From Dyella_B sp966430775 (GTDB lineage: Bacteria > Pseudomonadota > Gammaproteobacteria > Xanthomonadales > Rhodanobacteraceae), in the NCBI GenBank assembly GCA_966430775.1, contig CBJMMB010000119.1:1-10364 (forward strand): DNA of 10,364 bases, read 5' to 3'. Both the position numbers and the translations under genes were made by a program. The notes under the pieces were generated by a model. The model made no database searches, was not told the DNA's origin, and saw nothing but the letters and a program-made list of their open reading frames with translations. Positions 1 through 6,088 of this stretch are shown piece by piece. How positions within the stretch are numbered: position 1 is the first letter of the stretch; each line of letters begins with the position of its first letter.

Positions 1-772
1 CGAAGCCGATGCGGGTGAGGAACATCTTCATCTGCTCGACGGTGGTGTTCTGCGCTTCGTCGAGAATCACGTAGGAATCGTTGAGCGTGCGGCCGCGCAT
101 ATACGCCAGCGGCGCGATCTCGATCACGTTGCGCTCGATCAGCTTGGCCACCTTTTCGAAGCCGAGCATTTCATACAGCGCGTCGTACAGCGGGCGCAGA
201 TAAGGGTCGACCTTCTGCGAAAGATCGCCCGGCAGAAAGCCCAGCTTTTCGCCCGCTTCCACCGCCGGACGCACCAGCAGGATGCGCTGCACGCGGTTGG
301 CTTCCAGCGCCTCCACCGCGCTGGCGACGGCCAGGTACGTCTTGCCGGTGCCGGCGGGGCCGACGCCGAAGTTGATGTCGTGCGTGGTGATCGCATGCAG
401 GTAGCGCGCCTGGTTCGGGCCGCGGCCTTTGATCACGCCGCGCTTCACCTTGATGATCACTTCCTGCGCGCTTTCGGCGGCTTCTTCCACCATCGAATCG
501 ATGCCGGATTCGGCCAGGTGCAGGTTGATCTTCGCGCCGGTGAGCGCTTCGCTCTCGGTGGCGGCATACAGCGCGCGCAGCACTTTCTCGGCGGCGCGCG
601 CGGCGGCTTCCTCGCCGATCACCTGGAACAGGTTGCCGCGGTGATCGATCTCCACGCCCAGGCGCAGTTCCACCTGGCGCAGGTGTTCGTCGAACGGGCC
701 GCACAGGTTGGCGAGCCGGGCGTTGTCTTCCGGGTCGAGGGCGAAATCGTGTTGGTTCAAGCCGTTGGTCAT
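1..772 (-). CDS. ybeZ: PhoH/YbeZ-family ATPase (3' end beyond the window)
   Basis: This is a P-loop NTPase of the PhoH-like (YbeZ/PhoL) group, a cytoplasmic protein linked to RNA metabolism and usually encoded beside the rRNA endonuclease gene ybeY. The reading frame runs from an ATG at 772-770 to the left edge without a stop, giving 257 residues; full-length homologues are roughly 320-350. A Walker A motif GPAGTGKT is at residues 138-145 and a Walker B-like VILDEAQN at 235-242, followed by TTVEQMKMFLTRIGF, typical of the family. The N-terminal ~120 residues should be the small KH-like domain. The start overlaps the stop of the preceding acetyltransferase gene as ATGA, which suggests translational coupling and supports this start; no clear Shine-Dalgarno is visible. 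ybeY and then a corC-like gene would be expected beyond the edge (inference). Family assignment is secure; the precise biochemical role of YbeZ proteins is poorly defined. Confidence 0.95.
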   Translation of the reverse strand, partial: MTNGLNQHDFALDPEDNARLANLCGPFDEHLRQVELRLGVEIDHRGNLFQVIGEEAAARAAEKVLRALYAATESEALTGAKINLHLAESGIDSMVEEAAESAQEVIIKVKRGVIKGRGPNQARYLHAITTHDINFGVGPAGTGKTYLAVASAVEALEANRVQRILLVRPAVEAGEKLGFLPGDLSQKVDPYLRPLYDALYEMLGFEKVAKLIERNVIEIAPLAYMRGRTLNDSYVILDEAQNTTVEQMKMFLTRIGF

Positions 773-1278
773 AAGTAACGATGCATCACGTAAATGTCGG
801 TCGGGCCATGCACGGCATGGCGGAATGCGCCCGGCACCTGCCCGACAATCTGGAAACCGAGGCGCTGCCACAGGCGCACCGCGGACGTATTGGTGGAGAC
901 CACGAAGTTGAACTGCATGGCGGTAAAGCCGGCTGCGCGCGCCTGTTGCATGGCGTGTTCGCACATCCGGCCGGCGATGCCTTGTCCTCGCGCTTCGGGC
1001 GAAACCATGTAGCCGGCGTTGGCCACGTGATCTCCCAAGCCCGGTTGATTGGGGCGCAGCATGTAACAACCAAGCGCCTTGCCGTCCTGCTCCGCAACGA
1101 AGCAGCGAGAAGGTGGCGTGGTCCACCATTCGCGTGCCTGCTCCATGCTGAGGTCGGGCGGATAGCTGTAGGTGTCGCCGGCTGCAATGACCGCATGAAA
1201 AATCGGCCATACACGCGCAAATTCTTCCGCGCCGATTTCGCGGATCTTAAGATCAACCGAAGTGGTCGGAGTATTCAT
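769..1278 (-). CDS. GNAT-family N-acetyltransferase, canonical acetyl-CoA loop
   Basis: This predicted cytoplasmic acetyltransferase of 169 residues uses acetyl-CoA to modify an unknown amine. The GNAT fold is recognisable throughout. A beta-strand FVAEQDGKALGCYML lies at about 60-74, the motif A strand GYMVSPEARGQGIAGRM at 89-105 carries the canonical R-G-Q-G-I-A pyrophosphate-binding loop (97-102), and the motif B region NTSAVRLWQRLGF at 130-142 is strongly typical. The C-terminal section (VGQVPGAFRHAVHGPTDIYVMHRYL) recalls a subgroup related to yeast Mpr1-like acetyltransferases, but this is from memory and does not fix a substrate. The gene begins 3 nt after the stop of the upstream GNAT gene and ends in an ATGA overlap with the phoH-like gene, so it is almost certainly co-transcribed with miaB and phoH. 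No strong ribosome-binding site precedes the ATG at 1278-1276. Confidence 0.9.
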   Translation of the reverse strand: MNTPTTSVDLKIREIGAEEFARVWPIFHAVIAAGDTYSYPPDLSMEQAREWWTTPPSRCFVAEQDGKALGCYMLRPNQPGLGDHVANAGYMVSPEARGQGIAGRMCEHAMQQARAAGFTAMQFNFVVSTNTSAVRLWQRLGFQIVGQVPGAFRHAVHGPTDIYVMHRYL

Positions 1279-1281
1279 GCG

Positions 1282-1800
1282 TCAAGATGATGGATCGCGG
1301 GCCAGGTCCAATTGATAAAAGCGCGTGTCGACAGGCATGAACGGAAAGCTGGCCGGCAGCAATGTTTTGTCGATCTGTACGAAGCCGTGCTTTTCGTAGA
1401 AGCGATGCGCGGCGCGAAACTTGTCCGTGGTGCCCAGGAACACACTCCGCAAGGCGTGCTGTCTCGCCCAATCCAGCGCGCCATGCAGCAGTTTCGTCGC
1501 CACGTTCCAGGCCGCGCCGCGATACCCGGCGTCGACGAACATCTTGCGCAGCGCTACGCCGTGGTAACCGATATCCTTCAGCGCGATCGTTCCGACAACC
1601 TTTTCCTGATCTAGCGCCACCCAGAAATTGCCTGCGCCTTGCTGGTAATAGGCGGGAATCGCCAACAGGTCCGGCTGGCGTTCCAGGTCGATGTCGAAGC
1701 CGAATTCCTCGCGCTGGATCGAAACGATCAGCTCGCCCACCTGCGCAGTGTGCTGCGCCTGGAAAGGCAGCAAGCGGATGCGTGCGGCGTCAGCGTTCAT
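1282..1800 (-). CDS. GNAT-family N-acetyltransferase with atypical acetyl-CoA loop
   Basis: A predicted cytoplasmic GNAT protein of 172 residues and unknown substrate. Recognisable elements are the central strand FWVALDQEKVVGTIALK (about 59-75), the motif A strand and helix ALRKMFVDAGYRGAAWNVATKLL (83-105), and the motif B region LGTTDKFRAAHRFYEKHGF (122-140), which is the best family marker. The phosphate-binding loop, normally R/Q-x-x-G-x-G/A, reads R-G-A-A-W-N at 94-99, so both usual glycine positions are changed. The protein may bind acetyl-CoA differently or weakly; related proteins often read RGKEYGVA here, so some looseness is normal for this subgroup (recollection). It starts 9 nt after the miaB stop and ends 3 nt before the next GNAT gene, consistent with one operon. 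It is not a close copy of its GNAT neighbour: shared identity appears limited to the fold motifs. Confidence 0.88.
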   Translation of the reverse strand: MNADAARIRLLPFQAQHTAQVGELIVSIQREEFGFDIDLERQPDLLAIPAYYQQGAGNFWVALDQEKVVGTIALKDIGYHGVALRKMFVDAGYRGAAWNVATKLLHGALDWARQHALRSVFLGTTDKFRAAHRFYEKHGFVQIDKTLLPASFPFMPVDTRFYQLDLARDPSS

Positions 1801-1809
1801 GCCGGCGAG

Positions 1810-3153
1810 TCAGGCCGCTTCGCTGTCCACGCTGGCAATGCGTCCACGCAGCGAGTTGGTCATCGCTTCGGTGATCGTCACGTCCACGAATTGACCGATC
1901 AGCCGCGCAGGGCCGGGGAAGTTCACGTAGCGCATGTTCTCGGTGCGGCCGGTGAGCTCGTTCGCGTTCTTGCGGCTGGGTTTTTCCACCAGCACGCGTT
2001 GCACGGTGCCGACCATCGCTTCGTTGATCTTGCGGGCGTTCTCGTTGAGCACCGCCTGCAGGCGCGCCAGGCGTTCGCTTTTCACCGCCGCCGGCGTGTC
2101 GTCGGCGAGATTGGCGGCGGGTGTGCCGGGGCGGGCGGAGAAGATGAAAGAGAAGCTCTGGTCGAAGCCGACGTCGTCGATCAGCTTCATGGTCTTCTCG
2201 AAATCGGCATCGGTTTCGCCCGGGAAGCCGACGATGAAATCGGAGGAGATGCAGATGTCCGGACGCACCGCGCGCAGCTTGCGGATCTTCTGCTTGAACT
2301 CCAGCGCCGTGTAGCCGCGTTTCATCGCGGCCAGGATGCGATCGGAGCCGGCCTGCACCGGCAGATGCAGGAAATTGGCGAGCTTGGGCACGTTCGCATA
2401 GGCCTCGACCAGCGAGTCGGAAAACTCCAGCGGGTGTGAGGTGGTGAAGCGGATGCGGCCGATACTTTCGATCTCGGCGATGGCGTGGATCAGCACGGCC
2501 AGGTCGGCGGTGCCGCCGTCGTGTGTGGGGCCGCGGTAGGCGTTGACGTTCTGGCCTAGCAGGATCACCTCGCGCACACCTTGCGCGGCGAGCTGCGCCA
2601 CTTCCACCAGCACGTCGTCGAACGGGCGGCTGATTTCCTCACCGCGGGTGTACGGCACCACGCAGTAGCTGCAGTATTTGGAGCAGCCTTCCATGATCGA
2701 CACGAAGGCGGTGGGGCCTTCGGCGCGCGGCTCGGGCAGGCGGTCGAACTTCTCGATCTCGGGGAAGCTGATGTCCACCTGCGGCTTGCCGGTGGCGCGC
2801 TTGGCTTCGATCAGCTCGGGCAGGCGGTGCAGGGTCTGCGGGCCGAACACCAGGTCCACGAACGGGGCGCGCTTCAAGATCGCCTCGCCTTCCTGGGAGG
2901 CCACGCAGCCGCCCACGCCGATCAGCACGGGTTTGCCGCCCTGCTTGTACTCGCGCCAACGGCCGAGCTGGCTGAAGACCTTCTCCTGCGCCTTTTCGCG
3001 GATCGAGCAGGTGTTCACCAGGATCACGTCCGCTTCCGACTCATCCTGGGTCAGCTCCAGGCCATGCGACGCCTTCAGTACGTCGGCCATCTTGGCCGAG
3101 TCGTACTCGTTCATCTGGCAGCCGTGGGTCTTGATGAAAAGCTTGCCGCTCAT
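1810..3153 (-). CDS. miaB: MiaB, tRNA (i6A37) methylthiotransferase
   Basis: This radical-SAM enzyme converts N6-isopentenyladenosine at position 37 of tRNAs reading UNN codons to its 2-methylthio form, acting in the cytoplasm. The chosen product is 447 residues (E. coli MiaB is about 474). The N-terminal methylthiotransferase domain supplies the three auxiliary-cluster cysteines C12 (THGCQMNEYDS), C49 (VNTCSIREKA) and C83 (GVGGCVASQEG). The radical-SAM domain carries C157-x3-C161-x2-C164 (EGCSKYCSYCVVPYTRG). A C-terminal TRAM domain spans about 380-440. Start choice: MSGKLFIKTHGCQ matches the usual N-terminus, whereas reading back to an upstream ATG at 3300-3298 adds 49 low-complexity, proline- and serine-rich residues encoded across an intergenic repeat. 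No strong Shine-Dalgarno is visible. It is the first gene of the minus-strand cluster leading to phoH. All six catalytic cysteines are present, so it should be functional. Confidence 0.97.
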   Translation of the reverse strand: MSGKLFIKTHGCQMNEYDSAKMADVLKASHGLELTQDESEADVILVNTCSIREKAQEKVFSQLGRWREYKQGGKPVLIGVGGCVASQEGEAILKRAPFVDLVFGPQTLHRLPELIEAKRATGKPQVDISFPEIEKFDRLPEPRAEGPTAFVSIMEGCSKYCSYCVVPYTRGEEISRPFDDVLVEVAQLAAQGVREVILLGQNVNAYRGPTHDGGTADLAVLIHAIAEIESIGRIRFTTSHPLEFSDSLVEAYANVPKLANFLHLPVQAGSDRILAAMKRGYTALEFKQKIRKLRAVRPDICISSDFIVGFPGETDADFEKTMKLIDDVGFDQSFSFIFSARPGTPAANLADDTPAAVKSERLARLQAVLNENARKINEAMVGTVQRVLVEKPSRKNANELTGRTENMRYVNFPGPARLIGQFVDVTITEAMTNSLRGRIASVDSEAA

Positions 3154-3205
3154 GGCGTGAGGTACCGTGGCATCGGAGGGCGGCGCGGATTGCGTCGAAC
3201 CGCGC

Positions 3206-3235
3206 ATTGTACTCGGGGATGGGGGCTGATGCCCA
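3206..3235 (-). promoter_or_regulatory. candidate sigma70-type promoter of the miaB operon
   Basis: Reading the minus strand upstream of miaB, a good -10 box TACAAT (3211-3206) is preceded after 18 nt by a -35-like TGGGCA (3235-3230, four of six consensus bases). The -10 lies about 52 nt before the miaB ATG. The -35 side directly abuts the repeat arm starting at 3237. This is a pattern match only and was not scored statistically. Confidence 0.35.
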
Positions 3236-3236
3236 T

Positions 3237-3310
3237 GTGGGCTGGGGCACAAACCCTGACTCCGCGGTGCCTGTGTGCATGGTGGTGTTGGGGTTTGCAC
3301 CCCAACCTAC
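3237..3310. repeat. degenerate palindromic intergenic repeat (GTAGGTTGGG type)
   Basis: The arms at 3237-3256 and 3291-3310 are inverted copies matching at 16 of 20 positions, separated by 34 nt. The right side also forms its own perfect 8-bp hairpin, GTTGGGGT (3287-3294) / ACCCCAAC (3299-3306) with loop TTGC, followed by CTACG. The signature GTAGGTTGGG plus ACCCCAAC is shared with the perfect inverted repeat at 4549-4636, so the two are probably members of one REP-like or MITE-like family flanking the transglycosylase gene. Confidence 0.65.
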
Positions 3311-3336
3311 GGGCATTCGGTTCCCCGCTAGGTTGG

Positions 3337-3376
3337 CCCCTCACCCCAGCCCTCTTCCCGGAGGGGAGAGGGAGCC
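3337..3376. repeat. C/G-asymmetric hairpin repeat (CTCACCCCAGCCC type)
   Basis: A unit beginning CCCCTCACCCCAGCC contains the stem CCCTCTTCCC (3350-3359) / GGGGAGAGGG (3363-3372), nine of ten Watson-Crick pairs plus one G-T, with a 3-nt loop, and ends GGGAGCC. The same architecture recurs at 10194-10232 in this orientation and at 10108-10148 inverted, which marks it as a dispersed family. Strings of this kind are common intergenic repeats in GC-rich proteobacteria (recollection). Confidence 0.65.
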
Positions 3377-3457
3377 AAGCTGTATATCCATGTTCTGGCA
3401 CACGATTTCGCCAACTCGTGCTTGGCGCACGCCGCGCTTGGGCGCAAACTGCCGTCC

Positions 3458-4537
3458 ATGTTTGCTGCCGTCTGCCAAAGGGGAGGCCACGGCCCCAGGG
3501 CAAACCGCCTCCCTGCGTTCCTGATGTCCGTCCTGCTGGCCGTGCTGGCCTGCGCGCTGCTGTTCGCGGCGCGGCCAGCAAGGGCCGGGGTGCTGTACCG
3601 CTGCGCGGGGGCGCAGGGCGAAGCGGTATTCAGCAGCAGCAAGGCGGGTTACCGCGATTGCCGGCAGGTGGCCGCGTTCGTCGCGCCAGTGTCGCACGCG
3701 GGGCCGCGCAGGGTGGCGTCGAAAGAAATCGCCTCGCTGGCCTGGGTCACTGGATGGGTGGAGACCAGCGCCAAGCCGATTTCGCCGATCGTCGTCTCGC
3801 TGGATCGGGTGGAGGCGGGCGTCGAAACCACCGCACAGGGGGCGCCGCGTCTCACGGGTAAGCCGGGGCAATGGACGTACAGCGAATCGCGCGACAGCCA
3901 GCTGGCCCAGCTCCCGGCCATCGGCGCTTCGAACACCGCGGACAACCGCGTGCTGCGCGGCGCGGTGTACCGCGTGATGCATCGCGACGGCAGTGTGGAA
4001 TACACCAACATCACCCCGGCCGGCAGCCAGGCCAGCAACGTCACGCGGCTTTTCACCTACATCGCCACCTGCATCGCCTGCAATCTGCATTCGACCATCA
4101 ACTGGGGCACGGTGGCGCTGAACCTGGATGCGTACAAGGACGTGATCCGTGATGCGAGCGTGGAATCGGGCGTGGATGAAGCGGTGATCCGCGCGATCAT
4201 CCATGCCGAGAGCGCGTTCAATCCGCGCGCGATGTCGCTCAAGGGCGCGCAGGGGTTGATGCAGTTGATGCCGGGTACGGCCAACGACATGGGCGTGCTG
4301 GATGCGTTCGATCCGGCACAGAACATTCGCGGCGGCGCGCGCTATCTCGGCCTGCTGATGAAGAACTTCAACGGTGACGTGCGGTTGACGGCTGCCGCGT
4401 ACAACGCGGGCCCCGGCGCCGTGCAGCACTACAACGGCGTGCCGCCGTTCGCCGAAACGCAGGTCTATGTGCAGCGCGTGGGCGAGCTGGTGCAGCGGTA
4501 TTCGAAGGCGTTGCATCCGCCGCTGGCGAGTCTTTAA
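3458..4537 (+). CDS. exported family-1 (SLT-type) lytic transglycosylase with DUF4124-like N-terminus
   Basis: This envelope enzyme is predicted to cleave the MurNAc-GlcNAc bond of peptidoglycan with formation of a 1,6-anhydro product. With the ATG at 3458 it has 359 residues: a basic n-region (RANR, 14-17), a hydrophobic core to about 38, and a likely signal peptidase I site after ARPARA (43). GVLYRCAGAQGEAVFSSSK (44 on) and GAVYRVMHRDGSVEYTN (168-184) both resemble the DUF4124 motif; C205-x2-C208 precedes the catalytic domain. The SLT domain (about 224-345) has catalytic Glu251 in HAESAFNPRA, GAQGLMQLMPGTA (263-275), AYNAGPGAV (314-322) and a late ETQVYV. Start is uncertain: ATG at 3422 is also in frame, and ATG at 3524 would leave a signal peptide without basic residues; none has a convincing Shine-Dalgarno at normal spacing. 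It stands alone on the plus strand, facing the protease gene. The physiological role (turnover, secretion or other) cannot be told from sequence. Confidence 0.92.
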   Translation: MFAAVCQRGGHGPRANRLPAFLMSVLLAVLACALLFAARPARAGVLYRCAGAQGEAVFSSSKAGYRDCRQVAAFVAPVSHAGPRRVASKEIASLAWVTGWVETSAKPISPIVVSLDRVEAGVETTAQGAPRLTGKPGQWTYSESRDSQLAQLPAIGASNTADNRVLRGAVYRVMHRDGSVEYTNITPAGSQASNVTRLFTYIATCIACNLHSTINWGTVALNLDAYKDVIRDASVESGVDEAVIRAIIHAESAFNPRAMSLKGAQGLMQLMPGTANDMGVLDAFDPAQNIRGGARYLGLLMKNFNGDVRLTAAAYNAGPGAVQHYNGVPPFAETQVYVQRVGELVQRYSKALHPPLASL

Positions 4538-4548
4538 CCGAATGTTCC

Positions 4549-4636
4549 CGTAGGTTGGGCTGAGGCGCAGCCGAACCCCAACGTAAAAATGCGCATGGCA
4601 ATGTTGGGGTTCGGCTGCGCCTCAGCCCAACCTACG
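4549..4636. repeat. perfect 34-bp inverted repeat between convergent genes
   Basis: Left arm 4549-4582 and right arm 4603-4636 are exact reverse complements over 34 bp, with a 20-nt loop (4583-4602). Each arm also folds on its own: GTTGGG pairs with CCCAAC, and GGCTG with CAGCC inside it. The element starts 11 nt after the transglycosylase stop and ends 7 nt before the stop of the oppositely oriented protease gene, so it could terminate transcription from both sides. There is no T-tract on either strand, so a classical intrinsic terminator is not shown. It belongs to the same GTAGGTTGGG family as 3237-3310. Confidence 0.9.
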
Positions 4637-4643
4637 CGAGCGC

Positions 4644-5852
4644 TCAGCCCTCGATATTGCTGCCGCTGTTGGCCGCCGAATTGGCCGTAGGCAGCTGCGG
4701 CGGCCGTTGAATCACGCTCACCTCCACATGGAACGGCACGCCGTTGCGCAGGCCGGAGACTTCCACCTTGCTGCCCGGCTTGAGCGCGGCTTCGCGGCGG
4801 CTGAGGTCGGCGGGGTCGCGGATGTCGTTGTCGCCCAGGCGCAGCAGGATGTCGCGAGGTTGCAGGCCGGCCAGCGCGGCCGGCGTACCGGGCGTGACGT
4901 CGGTGATCTGCGCACCGCGCGCGGCGGCGGCTGGCAGGCCGCTGTCGGCCGCCACCGGCACGAAACCATAGTTGGCGCCGAGCCAGCCGCGGATCACGTG
5001 GCCGGTTGCGATTAATTGTCGCAGTACGTTGGTGGCCGTATCGACCGGAATGGCAAAACCGATACCCTCCGCATTGGCTGCCTTGCCGATGAGGAGGGTG
5101 TTGATACCGACCAGATCCCCGTTGCTGTTGACCAGCGCGCCGCCGGAGTTGCCGAGGTTGATCGCGGCATCGGTCTGGATGAAATCTTCCGGACTGCTGT
5201 TGCTCAACTGACGGCCGATGGCGCTGATGATGCCCATGGTCACGGTCTGATTGAGGTTGAGCGGATTGCCGATGGCGAGCACCACGTCGCCCACGCGCAA
5301 TTTTTTCGGATCGGCCATCTGGATCACCGGCAGGTTCACGGCGTCGATGATCTTGAGTACCGCCAGATCCGTTTCCTCGTCGGCGCCGATCAGCTTGGCC
5401 TTGGCGACGCGGCCGTCGTACAGCAACACCTGGATGTCGTCGGCGTTGGCGATCACGTGATTGTTGGTGAGCACGTAGCCGTCGGCGCTCACGATCACGC
5501 CGGAGCCCAGGTTCTGCTCGCGCCGCTTCACCGTGCCGATGGGCGTGCCGCCGAACAGCTGCTGCATCAGCGGATCGGTGAACATGCGCACGGCTTGCTC
5601 AGTGACGATCTTGTTGGCGTAGATGTTGACCACCGATGGCGCGGCCTTGGCCACGGCATCGGCGTAGGAAGCAGGTGCGGCAGATGGTGGCGCGGAGGTG
5701 ACAGCCGCGGGCGTGGTGTCGTGTTGCAAGCCGAAGCGTGCGCGCAGACGATCGCCGACGCCCGGCCAGAACAGGCTGATCACGAACGCGATCGCCAACC
5801 CGAGTATGACGAATCGGGCAACAAAGGCGACGATGCCGGCGGCATGCTTCAT
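4644..5852 (-). CDS. degS: DegS/AlgW-type membrane-anchored serine protease, one PDZ domain
   Basis: This HtrA-family periplasmic protease has 402 residues. A transmembrane anchor at about 7-29 is followed by an alanine/proline-rich linker (46-62), a trypsin-like domain (about 64-280) and one PDZ domain (about 288-382). The catalytic triad is His132 (LTNNHVIA), Asp162 (ETDLAVL) and Ser236 (NLGNSGGALV), with supporting motifs LGSGVIVSADGYVLTNNHV and GIGFAIPVDTA. An uncleaved anchor plus a single PDZ matches DegS (about 355 residues) and AlgW, which sense misfolded outer-membrane proteins and cut the anti-sigma factor of the sigma-E pathway; that role is inferred, since no rseA/mucA homologue is in view. 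The residue before GNSGG is Leu233 where Pro or Arg is more usual. A 20-residue tail after the PDZ is asparagine/serine-rich. The start fits the anchor; no obvious ribosome-binding site precedes it. The gene is divergent from petABC. A soluble DegQ-like role is less likely given the anchor and single PDZ. Confidence 0.93.
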   Translation of the reverse strand: MKHAAGIVAFVARFVILGLAIAFVISLFWPGVGDRLRARFGLQHDTTPAAVTSAPPSAAPASYADAVAKAAPSVVNIYANKIVTEQAVRMFTDPLMQQLFGGTPIGTVKRREQNLGSGVIVSADGYVLTNNHVIANADDIQVLLYDGRVAKAKLIGADEETDLAVLKIIDAVNLPVIQMADPKKLRVGDVVLAIGNPLNLNQTVTMGIISAIGRQLSNSSPEDFIQTDAAINLGNSGGALVNSNGDLVGINTLLIGKAANAEGIGFAIPVDTATNVLRQLIATGHVIRGWLGANYGFVPVAADSGLPAAAARGAQITDVTPGTPAALAGLQPRDILLRLGDNDIRDPADLSRREAALKPGSKVEVSGLRNGVPFHVEVSVIQRPPQLPTANSAANSGSNIEG

Positions 5853-5922
5853 GTCGTAATGCAGTCTGTGGAAAAGTAAGTGCGCGAGTGTGGCACAGCG
5901 ACGTGACCGACCCTGTCGTTTT

Positions 5923-5928
5923 ATTGTA
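5923..5928 (-). promoter_or_regulatory. possible -10 box for the protease gene
   Basis: On the minus strand the hexamer TACAAT (5928-5923) lies about 70 nt upstream of the protease ATG and matches the sigma70 -10 consensus at five of six bases. No good -35 box is found at 16-18 nt spacing. It physically overlaps the -35 proposed for petABC on the other strand, so the two promoters, if real, would interfere. Weakly supported. Confidence 0.25.
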
Positions 5929-5952
5929 GGGTTTAAGACCTGAGGCTAGACT
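5924..5952 (+). promoter_or_regulatory. candidate promoter of petABC
   Basis: A -35-like TTGTAG (5924-5929), a 17-nt spacer and a -10-like TAGACT (5947-5952) give a plausible sigma70 promoter. Initiation would fall near 5959-5960, leaving a leader of about 130 nt before petA. Each hexamer departs from consensus, so this is a placement guess based on spacing and position. The following direct repeats begin at the end of the -10 box. Confidence 0.35.
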
Positions 5953-5987
5953 AACGCGATTTTTGTAGGTAACGCGATTTTGCAGGG
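5952..5987 (+). repeat. 18-bp tandem repeat in the petA leader, possible operator
   Basis: The 12-mer TAACGCGATTTT occurs at 5952-5963 and again at 5970-5981, with a repeat period of 18 bp and partly similar tails (TGTAGG and GCAGGG). It overlaps the predicted start of transcription. Direct repeats with near-integral helical-turn spacing can be regulator-binding sites; no known regulator motif is recognised here. Confidence 0.5.
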
Positions 5988-6088
5988 GCACGATCCTGGG
6001 GCGGTCGGCGAAGCGGAACCTTAGCTCGTCCGCAGCGGCAGAATCTGGTTTCTGCAGTGTCAATGGCATGCAAGTACCGGAGAGCCTG

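Larger units (their letters stand above)
3154..3457. other. non-coding divergent interval, mostly repeats
   Basis: This 304-nt gap separates divergent miaB and the transglycosylase gene. The miaB-proximal part holds a candidate promoter. The middle holds a degenerate palindromic repeat (3237-3310), a truncated-looking repeat remnant (3329-3336) and a second repeat type (3337-3376). From 3377 to 3457 I see no clear promoter, operator or RNA gene, although this should contain the transglycosylase promoter. Open frames through here are low-complexity and unlike any protein family I recognise. Confidence 0.6.

Noticed and set aside
769..1800. GNAT toxin-antitoxin module (TacT/AtaT-like)
   Set aside because: No ribbon-helix-helix antitoxin gene accompanies either GNAT, and both are embedded in a housekeeping operon.
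3154..3300. N-terminal extension of MiaB by 49 residues from the ATG at 3300
   Set aside because: The extra sequence is low-complexity, is encoded partly by the repeat at 3237-3310, and family members begin close to the GKLFIKTHGCQ motif.
2581..3861. 426-codon plus-strand frame opposite miaB running across the intergenic repeats
   Set aside because: It crosses a clear gene boundary and the repeat region and encodes no recognisable domain; miaB on the other strand has all six cysteines.
3341..4516. 391-codon minus-strand frame opposite the lytic transglycosylase
   Set aside because: It is antisense to a gene with a signal peptide and intact SLT motifs; the composition is that of a shadow.
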